Positions 9,696 to 18,125 of a stretch of DNA of 64,000 nt are shown here, one piece after another. Source of the stretch: Alistipes sp. (GTDB lineage: Bacteria > Bacteroidota > Bacteroidia > Bacteroidales > Rikenellaceae); assembly GCA_017502025.1 (NCBI GenBank), contig JAFVVS010000103.1, positions 23,076-87,075 on the forward strand, written 5' to 3'. Below the pieces are notes generated by a model. The model did no database searches and was not told the origin of the DNA. It worked only from the letters and a program-made list of their open reading frames with translations. Position 1 is the first letter of the stretch. Every line of letters starts with the position of its first letter. The position numbers and the translations under genes are program-made.

Positions 9696-11798
9696 TTACT
9701 TACCCAAGCCCATCTGGTCGATAAGAGCCTTTGTCTGTGGCTTGTGACCACGGAAGGCAACATAGAGATCCATTGGGTGCTCCTTACCGCCCGATTCGAG
9801 CAGTGTGCGGAACTTCTTTGCCGTAGCCTTGTCGAAGATGCCGTTCTCGGTGAAGAGCGAGTAGCCGTCGGCAGCCAAAACCTCTGCCCACTTATAGCCG
9901 TAGTAGCCCGCTGCATAACCACCCGAGAAGAGGTGTCCGAAGGTTGGCGAGAGAGCGGTGCCCTCCACGATAGGAAGCACCTGTGCTGCTGCCATAGCCT
10001 TCTGCTCGAACTCCACTACATCGCCCTCGTATGGTGCGGTGAGAGTGTGCCAAGCCATATCGGTCATACCAAACGACACCTGACGCACATTTGCGTATGC
10101 TGCCAAGTAGTTCTTTGCTGCGATAATCTTCTCGATAAGCTCTGCCGGCATAGTCTCGCCTGTCTGGTAGTGCTTTGCCCAGAGGTCGAGGTACTCCTTC
10201 TCGTATGCCCAATTTTCCAAAATCTGCGATGGCAACTCCACGAAGTCACGGAATACATTTGTGCCGTTCAACGAGCCGTGCTTACCCTTTGCCAACATAC
10301 CGTGGCAAGCGTGACCGAACTCGTGAAGGAAGGTGGTAAACTCGTCGAAAGTGATGAGCGACGGAGTAGTCTCGGTAGGCTTTGTGAAGTTCATTACGAG
10401 CGAAACCAAAGGTCGGATATCGCCCTCGGCACCACGGAACTCGGTCATCCAAGCACCTGCACGCTTCGAATCACGAGGGAAGAAGTCGAGATAGAGGATA
10501 GACAAATGCTCGCCATTTGCCTCCGAAACCTCATATACTGCAACATCCTCGTGGTACTTTGCAACGCCCTCAGCAGGCTTGAACTCCAAGCCGTAGAGCT
10601 TGTTTGCAAGCATAAATACCGCCTGCTTAACATTTTCGAGTTCGAGGTAAGGCTTCACCGCCTCGTCGCTTACTGCATACTTCTCGTTCTTGTACTTCTC
10701 GCTGTAATATGAGAAGTCCCAAGGCTGAATATCTCCCTCGAAACCGAGCGAGTGAGCGTAGGCGTTGATAGTCTGGTAATCCTTGTCGGCATACTCCTTG
10801 GTCTGCGAGAGCAACTCTGCAAGGAAGTCGTTTACGGTTGCAGTCTTCTCTGCCATACGGTTGTCGAGAACATAGTCTGCATAGCACTCATAGCCGAGCA
10901 AGTTGGCGATTTTGAGGCGCAAAGCGGTAATCTTGCGGATATTCTCGGTGTTGTCGAACTTACCGCCGATAGCGCAAGAACTGCGAGCCTTGTAGAGCTT
11001 CTCCTTTAAGTCACGCTGCGACGAGTAGGTTACGAATGGGCCATAGCTTGGAGCCTTCAAAGTTACGGTCCAACCCTTCTGACCACGAGCCTTTGCCTCC
11101 ATAGCCAAGCCCTCCTTTACGAAGTCTGGCAACTCGGCAACCTTGCTCGCCTTGGTGATGTTGAGCGAGTAGGCGTTGTTTGCAGCCAACGAGTTCTGAC
11201 CGAACTGCAAGGTGAGCTGCGAGAGCTCCGAAGAGTACTGACGATACAACTCCTTATCCTCATCGTTGAGGTTTGCACCACTGCGCACGAAGCTCTTGTA
11301 GGTGTTTTCGAGTAACTTCTTATCCTCCTTTGTGAGGAACAAACCAGGGTTTTCATTAACCGCCTTAACACGCTTGAACAACTCAGGATTGAGCGATACA
11401 TCGTTGCCGAGTTCGGTCAATTTAGGCTGTATGCGCATTGCGATAGCCTGCAACTCGTCGGAGGTGTTGCACTGCAACATATTGAAGAATACCGACGAGA
11501 TGCGGTCGAGCAACTCACCCTGCTTTTCGAGTGCAAGGATGGTGTTTTTGAACGAAGGCTTTGCAGGGTTATTGACGATGGCATCAACCTCGGCACGGCT
11601 CACTGCAATAGCAGTCTCGAATGCCGGCTCATAGTCCGAAATCTTAATCTTATCGAACGGAGGTGTGGCGTGAGGGGTATCCCACTCTGCCAACAATGGA
11701 TTTGTAGTGTCAATCTCGGGCAACTGCGCTACGGGCATATCGTTGCCGCACGATGCAAGAAGTGTTGCAAATGACATAATTAAAAATAGTTTTTTCAT
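9696..11798 (-). CDS. M3 family oligopeptidase lipoprotein (peptidyl-dipeptidase Dcp-like)
   Basis: Zinc metallopeptidase of 700 residues that should cut short peptides. A lipoprotein signal is present (lipobox LLASC, Cys at about 16), which places it in the periplasm or outer membrane. The zinc motif HEFGH is at residues 492-496 within TTFLHEFGHACHGM. The C-terminal region FSGGYAAGYYGYKWAEVLAAD is typical of the Dcp/OpdA branch. It is the second gene of a two-gene minus-strand operon, 31 bp after its paralog. The pair probably arose by tandem duplication. Confidence 0.94.
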   Translation of the reverse strand: MKKLFLIMSFATLLASCGNDMPVAQLPEIDTTNPLLAEWDTPHATPPFDKIKISDYEPAFETAIAVSRAEVDAIVNNPAKPSFKNTILALEKQGELLDRISSVFFNMLQCNTSDELQAIAMRIQPKLTELGNDVSLNPELFKRVKAVNENPGLFLTKEDKKLLENTYKSFVRSGANLNDEDKELYRQYSSELSQLTLQFGQNSLAANNAYSLNITKASKVAELPDFVKEGLAMEAKARGQKGWTVTLKAPSYGPFVTYSSQRDLKEKLYKARSSCAIGGKFDNTENIRKITALRLKIANLLGYECYADYVLDNRMAEKTATVNDFLAELLSQTKEYADKDYQTINAYAHSLGFEGDIQPWDFSYYSEKYKNEKYAVSDEAVKPYLELENVKQAVFMLANKLYGLEFKPAEGVAKYHEDVAVYEVSEANGEHLSILYLDFFPRDSKRAGAWMTEFRGAEGDIRPLVSLVMNFTKPTETTPSLITFDEFTTFLHEFGHACHGMLAKGKHGSLNGTNVFRDFVELPSQILENWAYEKEYLDLWAKHYQTGETMPAELIEKIIAAKNYLAAYANVRQVSFGMTDMAWHTLTAPYEGDVVEFEQKAMAAAQVLPIVEGTALSPTFGHLFSGGYAAGYYGYKWAEVLAADGYSLFTENGIFDKATAKKFRTLLESGGKEHPMDLYVAFRGHKPQTKALIDQMGLGK

Positions 11799-11829
11799 AG
11801 TGTTACATTAAATTATTTGGTTTCTTATA

Positions 11830-13968
11830 TTATTCGTTATCTTGGGTTGGCTCCTCGGTCTGCTCAGGCTCTACCCACAAGCCCCTCGCTTTGAGCAACG
11901 CCTCACGGCTCGGCTCGGCACCTCGGAACTCACGATAGAGCGACATACCATCCTTCTTGCCACCGCTCGACAACAACTTGCGGAAGGCCTGTGCGGTGCG
12001 ACGGTGGAATACATCGCCTGTCTCGACAAAGGCAGCAAAGGCATCCTTGTCCAACACCTCTGCCCAAGTGTAGAAGTAGTAGCCCGACGAGTAACCGCCC
12101 GCAAAGATGTGGGCGAAGTATGGGAGGCGATAGCGAGGCTCAATCTCCGAAATCATACCACGCTTCTCGTAGAGAGCGTTGTACTCGAAGGCATCCACAT
12201 CCAACTCCTTGTACTCGGTGAGCGAGTGGATATCCAAATCGACGAGTGCAGCAGCCAACAGCTCGGTGGTCATAAAACCTTGGTTGAACTGTGCGCTACG
12301 ATGAATCTTCTCGATAAGGCTCTTGTTGATGATAGTGTTGTTGCGGTAATGTAAGGCGTAGGTTTTGAGCAACTCCTCCTCTAATGCCCAATTCTCCAAA
12401 ATCTGCGACGGAAGCTCCACGAAGTCACCCTCTACATCGAGCAGACCATTGTACGGCACATCCGAGAAGAGGAAGTGCAAGGCGTGTCCGAACTCGTGGA
12501 AGAGCGTTGTTACCTCGTCAATCGAGAGCAGAGCAGGGGTATTGCCCGAAGGGCGTGTGAAGTTGCAGACGATGCTTACAACAGGGGCAATACGCTTGCC
12601 GTTGCTATCGTAGGATGGGCGACGGAAGTAGCCACACCACGCACCCTGCGACTTGCTTGCACGAGGGTGGAAATCGAAGTAGAGGACTCCGAGGTGTGAG
12701 CCGTCGGTATCCAAAACCTCGTATGCCGAAGCCTCGTTGTGGTATTGCGGAACAACGATTGGGCGGAAGGTCAAACCATAGAGACGATTTGCGAGGTTGA
12801 AGGCTCCCTGACGCACATTGTCGAGGGCAAAGTAGGGCGAAGTCATCTCCTCGTTGAGGTTGTATTTCTGCTTGCGCACCTTCTCGGCATAGTACCACCA
12901 ATCCCACGATGCGAATTTGTCGTTCTCGCCCGAGTGGTCACGCTTGAACATGGTGTTCATCTCTGCCAACTCCTCCTTTGCCTTCTCGTTGGCCTGGGTG
13001 AAGATGCCTTCGAGCAACTCGTAGACCGCCTTTGGCGAGCCAGCCATCTGCTCCGAGGTTACATAGTCGGCATACGACTTGTAGCCCAAAAGGTTCGCCT
13101 TCTCGATGCGCAGACGAATCATATCGTTGATAATCGCCTTGTTGTCGTGCTTGTTCTCGTTGTTGCCACGGTTGAGGTATGCCTTGTAAATCTTCTCACG
13201 GAGCTCTCGGTTCTGCGAGTAGGTCAGGAACGGAATAAGGCTCGGCTTGTGGAGTGTGAAGACGAAGTTGTCGTCGTTACCCTCCTGTGCAGCATCACGA
13301 ACAGCCTTTGGCAACTCCTTGCACTCCTTGCCCGAAAGTTCCAACTTGAAGTCGTTGGTCTCGGCAAGCAGGTTATTGTCGAACTTCACGGTGAGGAGCG
13401 ACAACTCCTCATTTATCTTCTGCAAACGCTCCTTCTGCTCCCCTTTGAGGAGTGCGCCCTGACGCACTGCGCCGTCGTATATCTTCTCGACGAGGCGAAT
13501 CTGCTCGGCGTTGAGGTCGGTGCTATTGCGCTTGTCGTAGACAGTTTTTATGCGGTTGAACAGCTCCTCATTCATCGAAATTGCATCGTAGTGGGCAGCC
13601 ATCAGTGGCATAACCTCCTCCTGCAACTTCTGCATCTCGTCGCTATTCATCGCTGCGCACATCATACCGAAGATATCCGAGATATTGGCGAGTAACATAC
13701 CCGAACGGTCGAGTTCGAGGATGGTGTTCGCAAAGGTCGGCTCCTCCTTGTTGGCAAGGATGGCCGCTATCTCCTCGTTGTGGAGCGACATTGCATATTT
13801 GAGTGCCGGACCGTAGTGCTCGGCTTCGATCTGGTCGAATGGTGGCACACCATAAGGTGTGGCAAATTCATTGAGCAAAGGGTTGTCCTCTTTTTGCACC
13901 TGCTTCGAGCAGAATGTAGTGTTAAGCGTGGTCATAATCAGTGTTAAAACGAATAGTATGCGCTTCAT
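11830..13968 (-). CDS. M3 family oligopeptidase (peptidyl-dipeptidase Dcp-like), paralog
   Basis: Second M3 zinc metallopeptidase, 712 residues with the chosen start. The HEFGH motif is at about 491-495 (TTLFHEFGHALHFL), and the C-terminal FAGGYSSGYYFYTWAEVLDKD block matches the adjacent paralog. I chose the ATG at 13968 because it begins a signal peptide (MKRILFVLTLIM...). A longer upstream frame to 14028 would overlap rsmE and the promoter boxes. A Cys follows the hydrophobic core, but its context (NTTFC) is a poor lipobox, so lipidation is uncertain. The C-terminus is acidic and Gln/Glu-rich. Confidence 0.93.
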   Translation of the reverse strand: MKRILFVLTLIMTTLNTTFCSKQVQKEDNPLLNEFATPYGVPPFDQIEAEHYGPALKYAMSLHNEEIAAILANKEEPTFANTILELDRSGMLLANISDIFGMMCAAMNSDEMQKLQEEVMPLMAAHYDAISMNEELFNRIKTVYDKRNSTDLNAEQIRLVEKIYDGAVRQGALLKGEQKERLQKINEELSLLTVKFDNNLLAETNDFKLELSGKECKELPKAVRDAAQEGNDDNFVFTLHKPSLIPFLTYSQNRELREKIYKAYLNRGNNENKHDNKAIINDMIRLRIEKANLLGYKSYADYVTSEQMAGSPKAVYELLEGIFTQANEKAKEELAEMNTMFKRDHSGENDKFASWDWWYYAEKVRKQKYNLNEEMTSPYFALDNVRQGAFNLANRLYGLTFRPIVVPQYHNEASAYEVLDTDGSHLGVLYFDFHPRASKSQGAWCGYFRRPSYDSNGKRIAPVVSIVCNFTRPSGNTPALLSIDEVTTLFHEFGHALHFLFSDVPYNGLLDVEGDFVELPSQILENWALEEELLKTYALHYRNNTIINKSLIEKIHRSAQFNQGFMTTELLAAALVDLDIHSLTEYKELDVDAFEYNALYEKRGMISEIEPRYRLPYFAHIFAGGYSSGYYFYTWAEVLDKDAFAAFVETGDVFHRRTAQAFRKLLSSGGKKDGMSLYREFRGAEPSREALLKARGLWVEPEQTEEPTQDNE

Positions 13969-13983
13969 TTCAATAAAATTTAT

Positions 13984-14005
13984 TACTTTTGCATTCGCAA
14001 AGATA
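13984..14005. promoter_or_regulatory. Overlapping divergent promoters, rsmE and M3 peptidase operon
   Basis: Plus-strand -7 box TACTTTTG at 13984-13991 and minus-strand -7 box TATCTTTG at 13998-14005 (read on the complement). They are only 6 bp apart, so each polymerase footprint covers the other's start site. Leaders would be about 20-25 nt on both sides. Confidence 0.6.
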
Positions 14006-14022
14006 AGAAAAAATAGGAAGTT

Positions 14023-14733
14023 ATGCAACTGTTCTACGCCGCAGACTTTACTGCACCCGAATATATGCTCTCGGAGGAGGAGTCACGCCACGCTGTTAAG
14101 GTGTTGCGATTGATGGAGGGTGATACCCTCCATATTACCGACGGACGAGGAAATCTCTACCGTTGCGAGGTCGCTTCGGCACACCAAAAACACTGCCTTG
14201 TGCGAGTGGTCGAGCACTTCGAGGAGTTCGAGAAGTTGCCCTATCGCCTGACTATGGCGGTTGCCCCTACGAAGAATATCGACCGCTACGAGTGGTTTTT
14301 GGAGAAGGCAACCGAGATTGGCGTTGCGGAGTTTGTTCCTTTGATTAGCGAACATAGCGAGCGCAAGGTTATCAAGGCAGAGCGTGAGGAGAAGGTCATA
14401 ACCGCTGCGGTGAAGCAGTCGTTGAAGGCGTATCACCCTGTGTTGGCGGAACTTACATCGTTCGATGAGGTGGTATGCAAAAACTTTGCAGGGCGTAAAT
14501 TTATCGCTCATTGTGGCGAGGCTGTGAAGGAGAAGAAGTATCTTGCTTCGACTCTGCACAAGGGCGAGGATGCGCTCGTTTTGATTGGTCCCGAAGGCGA
14601 TTTCTCGCCCGAGGAGGTGCGCTTGGCGGTCGCAAACGGCTTCGAGGAGATAACCCTCGGCACTCAGCGTTTCCGCACCGAAACGGCTGCCGTCGTAGCG
14701 GTCGATATGGTGTCTATTGTAAATAATTTGTAG
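14023..14733 (+). CDS. rsmE: 16S rRNA (uracil(1498)-N(3))-methyltransferase
   Basis: SPOUT-class methyltransferase that modifies U1498 of 16S rRNA. The 236 residues match the family. The N-terminal PUA-like part (about 1-70) includes ESRHAVKVLRL. The C-terminal SAM-binding knot shows IGPEGDFSPEE and LGTQRFRTETAAV, which are diagnostic. The ATG is 18 bp downstream of a divergent -7 box. The chrA gene pair follows after 4 bp, so it may share this promoter. Confidence 0.96.
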   Translation: MQLFYAADFTAPEYMLSEEESRHAVKVLRLMEGDTLHITDGRGNLYRCEVASAHQKHCLVRVVEHFEEFEKLPYRLTMAVAPTKNIDRYEWFLEKATEIGVAEFVPLISEHSERKVIKAEREEKVITAAVKQSLKAYHPVLAELTSFDEVVCKNFAGRKFIAHCGEAVKEKKYLASTLHKGEDALVLIGPEGDFSPEEVRLAVANGFEEITLGTQRFRTETAAVVAVDMVSIVNNL

Positions 14734-14737
14734 GCGA

Positions 14738-15277
14738 ATGTTACTGCAACTCTTTACAACATTCTTCAAAATCGGACTTTTTAGTTTCGGTGGTGGCTTT
14801 GCGATGATTCCGCTTATTCAGCGTGAGGTTATCGAGAAGCACAAGTGGATTGACGACAAAGACTTCCTCGATATGCTTGTCTTGGCGCAATCTACCCCGG
14901 GCCCTATTGCAGTAAATACGGCGGTTTTTGTGGGCTATAAAAGACGAGGTGTTTTGGGTGCAATAGCGACAACGCTCGGCACGGTATTGCCCTCATTCAT
15001 AGTTATTTTGCTCTTGGCGTTGTTCTTTGCCGAGGTGCGTGACAATCGCTATGTCGATGCCGCCTTTCGTGCTATGCGCCCAGCGGTTGTGGCGTTGATT
15101 GTCGCTCCGCTTATGGGGTTGGTCAAGGGTATGAAGTGGTATTTGGCAGCCCTCGCAGCAGCGGTGGCAATGGCAGTGTGGTACTTTGGCGTTTCGCCAA
15201 TGTATCTGATTGGTGCAGGTGTGGTTGTGGGCATTGCAATAGCCGTATATAACGGCAGAAAGGGGGCGAAGCGATGA
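14738..15277 (+). CDS. Chromate transporter, N-terminal-half-type ChrA
   Basis: A 179-residue membrane protein of the CHR family, one half of the usual ~400-residue ChrA. Seen: FSFGGGFAMIPLIQREV followed by STPGPIAVNTAVFVGY, the family signature, and about five hydrophobic segments. Its stop overlaps the start of the next gene by 4 bp (ATGA). Bidomain CHR proteins are split into two genes in many bacteria; the pair probably works as a heterodimer. The true substrate in an anaerobic host may not be chromate. Confidence 0.9.
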   Translation: MLLQLFTTFFKIGLFSFGGGFAMIPLIQREVIEKHKWIDDKDFLDMLVLAQSTPGPIAVNTAVFVGYKRRGVLGAIATTLGTVLPSFIVILLLALFFAEVRDNRYVDAAFRAMRPAVVALIVAPLMGLVKGMKWYLAALAAAVAMAVWYFGVSPMYLIGAGVVVGIAIAVYNGRKGAKR

Positions 15278-15828
15278 TTTATCTGCAACTATTCCTCTCC
15301 TATTTGAAGATTGGCTTCTTCGGCTTTGGTGGTGGCTATGCGATGTTGTCGCTTATCCAAAACGAGATTGTCGAGCAGCGAGGTTGGCTTACGGCTACGC
15401 AGTTTGCCGATATCGTGGCGGTGTCGCAGATTACACCCGGCCCTATCGCAATCAACTCGGCAACCTATATCGGCTATACCATTGCGGGCTTTGGTGGCTC
15501 GGTGGTGGCGACCTTTGCGGTCTGTTTGCCGTCGCTGACGCTGATGTTGCTCCTGACGAGATTTTTCCTTCGTTACCGAGAAAATAGCTATATCCAGACC
15601 GTTGTCAAGGCGGTTGGACCTATCGTTGTGGGAATGATCGCTTCGGCGGCGTTATTGTTGATGTTCCCACGCTCGGGCGAGAACGAGAACTTCACCGATG
15701 TATGGTCGTGGTTGCTCTTCGGAGCAGTGCTCTACGGCTCCTATCGCAAGGTCAATCCTATTTTGATGATTATCCTCTCGGCAGTTGCGGGCGTAGTGAT
15801 TTACGCCCTTGTGCCGATGATGGGTTAG
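15274..15828 (+). CDS. Chromate transporter, C-terminal-half-type ChrA
   Basis: A 184-residue CHR-family membrane protein, paralogous to the preceding gene: GFFGFGGGYAMLSLIQNEIV and QITPGPIAINSATYIGYT repeat the same signature. Start and stop overlap with the first half gene suggests translational coupling and a 1:1 ratio. Its stop codon overlaps the stop of the convergent small gene (the shared bases read TTAG). Confidence 0.9.
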   Translation: MIYLQLFLSYLKIGFFGFGGGYAMLSLIQNEIVEQRGWLTATQFADIVAVSQITPGPIAINSATYIGYTIAGFGGSVVATFAVCLPSLTLMLLLTRFFLRYRENSYIQTVVKAVGPIVVGMIASAALLLMFPRSGENENFTDVWSWLLFGAVLYGSYRKVNPILMIILSAVAGVVIYALVPMMG

Positions 15829-16112
15829 AGCAATATTGCCAGCACACCAAAGAGTACTGCTGCGACAATCAGCACCATCAAAATAGCGCCGAGGAGACCA
15901 AAGGTGTAACCCAAACAGCCGTATTTAGGCTCCGAGCCTTCGGGTAATCTTTCGGATAATAGTACCAGAATAAAGCCGACAAGCGGTGTGAAAATTGCCG
16001 ACAATATAAATGCCCAGCCGAAGCCGATATTGCGACGACTTCCTAAAAATCCTACCAATACATCGAGCAACAAGCCCGAAGCAATGGCGAAAATAATAAT
16101 CGACGAAACCAT
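15825..16112 (-). CDS. Small two- to three-pass membrane protein, function unknown
   Basis: A 95-residue hydrophobic protein with segments at about 3-20, 32-50 and 70-93 and a polar loop (SERLPEGSEPKYG). I do not recognise a named family. It starts 8 bp after the M20 amidohydrolase gene and is probably the last gene of the glutamine cyclotransferase-M20 operon. Its stop overlaps the convergent chromate transporter stop by 4 bp, leaving no room for a terminator. Confidence 0.75.
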   Translation of the reverse strand: MVSSIIIFAIASGLLLDVLVGFLGSRRNIGFGWAFILSAIFTPLVGFILVLLSERLPEGSEPKYGCLGYTFGLLGAILMVLIVAAVLFGVLAILL

Positions 16113-16120
16113 ATATCTTA

Positions 16121-17224
16121 CTATTTAGATAACTCTTTGGTTAAACTCTCCATGAAGTCAATGCCGACCTCGATAGCCTCCTCGCTTGGGGCGAAGGTCG
16201 AGGTATGGCTGCGACCTGCCGATGTGCCTACGCCAAGACGGTAGAACAACGACGGATACTGCACGCAGTAGAAGCCGAAATCCTCCGAGGTGTATCGCTT
16301 GTCCAACATCTTGGCAGTCAAGCCTTTTGCCGAAGCAAGTGTGAGAGCCTTTTCAACGAGCGCATCATCGCTCACTACGGCAGGGTAGCCGTGGTTGATA
16401 TCGACCTCGGTCGTTGTGCCGAACTTCGCATCTACCGACTGCGCTGCCGCCTCGATAATGCGCCAAACGGTGTGGCGGTGCTCCTCGCTGAAACAGCGGA
16501 AAGTACCCTCCATATAGACCTCATCGGGTATCACATTTGTCGCTCCGTCGGCAACAACTTTGCCAATCGAAAGCACTGTGTTTTCGTCATTTACAGCGTT
16601 CAACATCGTCACAAGATGCGCTGCGGCAACCACTGTGTCGTTCAGTTCAGAGCGCATTGCTCCGTGTCCGCCCTTGCCACGCACCCAAAAGCGCAACTCG
16701 TCGTTGGCAGCCATAAACTCGCCCTTGCAGAAACCCAACTCGCCAACCTCCAAACCGCTATCGGTGTGCTCGCCAACCACGGCAACAACATTGTATCCCT
16801 CAAAAGGCTTTTCGGCAAGCACCGTCGATGCACCACCCGGGTTACACTCCTCGCCAGGTTGGAAAATGCCGAAGATTGTACCCTCAAAATCGGGCTTCTC
16901 GGCAAGGCGCAAAAGCACTCCATATAGCACCGCAGCGTGGATATCGTGACCGCAAGCGTGCATAACACCGCACCTCTGCGATGCGTACTCCAAGCCGGTC
17001 TGCTCCTCGATTGGGAGTGCGTCGATATCGGCACGCAACACCACCGCCTTCGACAAATCGCCCTTGCCCTCAATCTTTGCCAAAACGCCCGTCTTGGCTA
17101 TGCGAGAGTGCGAAATGCCCGCCTCGGTGAGGCACTTTTCGATATATTGTGCGGTCTGCTCCTCCTCGAACGAGAGTTCGGGGTGGCGGTGCAGATGTCT
17201 GCGAAATTCAATAGGTGTTATCAT
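16121..17224 (-). CDS. M20 family metallo-amidohydrolase
   Basis: Two-metal hydrolase of the M20D/amidohydrolase group, 367 residues, no signal peptide. Metal-site motifs include MHACGHDIHAA (about 89-99), the general-base region FQPGEECNPGG, and a C-terminal HTSTFAPSEEA. Members remove N-acyl groups from amino acids (hippurate, N-acetyl-amino acids, N-acetyl-diaminopimelate). Here the substrate is open. The start overlaps the upstream gene's stop by 4 bp, so translation is probably coupled. Confidence 0.92.
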   Translation of the reverse strand: MITPIEFRRHLHRHPELSFEEEQTAQYIEKCLTEAGISHSRIAKTGVLAKIEGKGDLSKAVVLRADIDALPIEEQTGLEYASQRCGVMHACGHDIHAAVLYGVLLRLAEKPDFEGTIFGIFQPGEECNPGGASTVLAEKPFEGYNVVAVVGEHTDSGLEVGELGFCKGEFMAANDELRFWVRGKGGHGAMRSELNDTVVAAAHLVTMLNAVNDENTVLSIGKVVADGATNVIPDEVYMEGTFRCFSEEHRHTVWRIIEAAAQSVDAKFGTTTEVDINHGYPAVVSDDALVEKALTLASAKGLTAKMLDKRYTSEDFGFYCVQYPSLFYRLGVGTSAGRSHTSTFAPSEEAIEVGIDFMESLTKELSK

Positions 17225-18009
17225 TGTGCTATAACTCTGATTTCAAATAATTTACTCCAATTCTTGCCCGTTACGAAGATGCGCTTTGTCGCCTTGTCGT
17301 AGGCGATGCCGTTCAACACATCGGTCTTGTAGTCACGCTCCTTTTCGGGGAGTATGCCCGAGAGATTTACGACCCCCTCGACAACTCCGTTTTCGGGGTT
17401 GATGATGACGATGTGGTCGGTGGTATAGACATTCGCCCAAATCTTGCCGTCTATCCACTCCAACTCGTTGAGATACTGCAACGACTCGCCTCGCAAAGTT
17501 ACACCGATGCGACGCTCCTGCGCCATCGTTTCGGGGTTGAGAATGCGAATATAATTCGTGCCGTCGGACATATACAACTTCTCGCCATCGCTGGTCAAGC
17601 CCCAACCCTCGCCTTTGTAGGTGTGGGTGGCGAGGTGGCGCAAAGTCGCCTTATCGTAGATGTGTAACTTGCCGTTGAGCCAAGTGAGCTGGTAAATCTT
17701 GTCGCCCAAAATGGTTATGCCCTCGCCAAACTCCTCTTTCGAGAGTTTTTTGCTTTGCAAAACCTTGCCCGAAGCGACGTCGGTGCGGAGCAACTGCGAA
17801 CGACCATACTCGCCCGTGCCCTCCCACAATTCGCCATCGACAAACTGCAAACCCTGCGTGTAACTCGTACGCAAATGGGGATATTCCGCCACCACCTCGT
17901 AGGTGTAGAACAACGGCTCCACCGTCTGCGGAGTTGCACTCTTTTTGCGCACTCCACCGCACGAAACAAGCACCGCAAAGGCTATCAGTATGGTAACAAT
18001 TCGCTTCAT
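17221..18009 (-). CDS. Glutaminyl-peptide cyclotransferase, lipoprotein
   Basis: Plant/bacterial-type glutamine cyclotransferase (beta-propeller), forming N-terminal pyroglutamate on exported proteins. The 262-residue sequence has a lipoprotein signal (lipobox VLVSC at about residue 17). Family motifs include SYTQGLQF, LLRTDVASGKV, GEGITILGDKIYQLTW, LNELEWIDGKIWANVY and LNGIAYD. In Bacteroidota, N-terminal Gln is often exposed by signal peptidase cleavage, so such an enzyme has many substrates. First gene of a three-gene operon, with the promoter box at 18017-18024. Confidence 0.93.
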   Translation of the reverse strand: MKRIVTILIAFAVLVSCGGVRKKSATPQTVEPLFYTYEVVAEYPHLRTSYTQGLQFVDGELWEGTGEYGRSQLLRTDVASGKVLQSKKLSKEEFGEGITILGDKIYQLTWLNGKLHIYDKATLRHLATHTYKGEGWGLTSDGEKLYMSDGTNYIRILNPETMAQERRIGVTLRGESLQYLNELEWIDGKIWANVYTTDHIVIINPENGVVEGVVNLSGILPEKERDYKTDVLNGIAYDKATKRIFVTGKNWSKLFEIRVIAQ

Positions 18010-18016
18010 ATCTCTG

Positions 18017-18074
18017 CAAAGTTAATAAAATTAACTGCAATAGATAGCAAATGGCGAAAAATTTATTATCTTTG
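18017..18074. promoter_or_regulatory. Divergent promoters for the cyclotransferase operon and tig
   Basis: Minus-strand box TAACTTTG at 18017-18024 ends only 7 bp before the cyclotransferase ATG, implying a leader of a few bases at most. Plus-strand box TATCTTTG at 18067-18074 serves tig, leaving a leader of about 45 nt. Confidence 0.6.
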
Positions 18075-18125
18075 CGCCCGAAATATGTGAAAACGAAAAT
18101 TCAAACAAATAACATATAAAACACT

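Noticed and set aside
9696-13968. The two M3 peptidase genes considered as a split or frameshifted single gene
   Set aside because: Each is full length with its own signal sequence and HEFGH motif; they are tandem paralogs.
14738-15828. The chromate transporter pair considered as a frameshifted single ChrA gene
   Set aside because: Each half has its own start in a normal ATGA overlap and the family signature; two-gene CHR transporters are well known.
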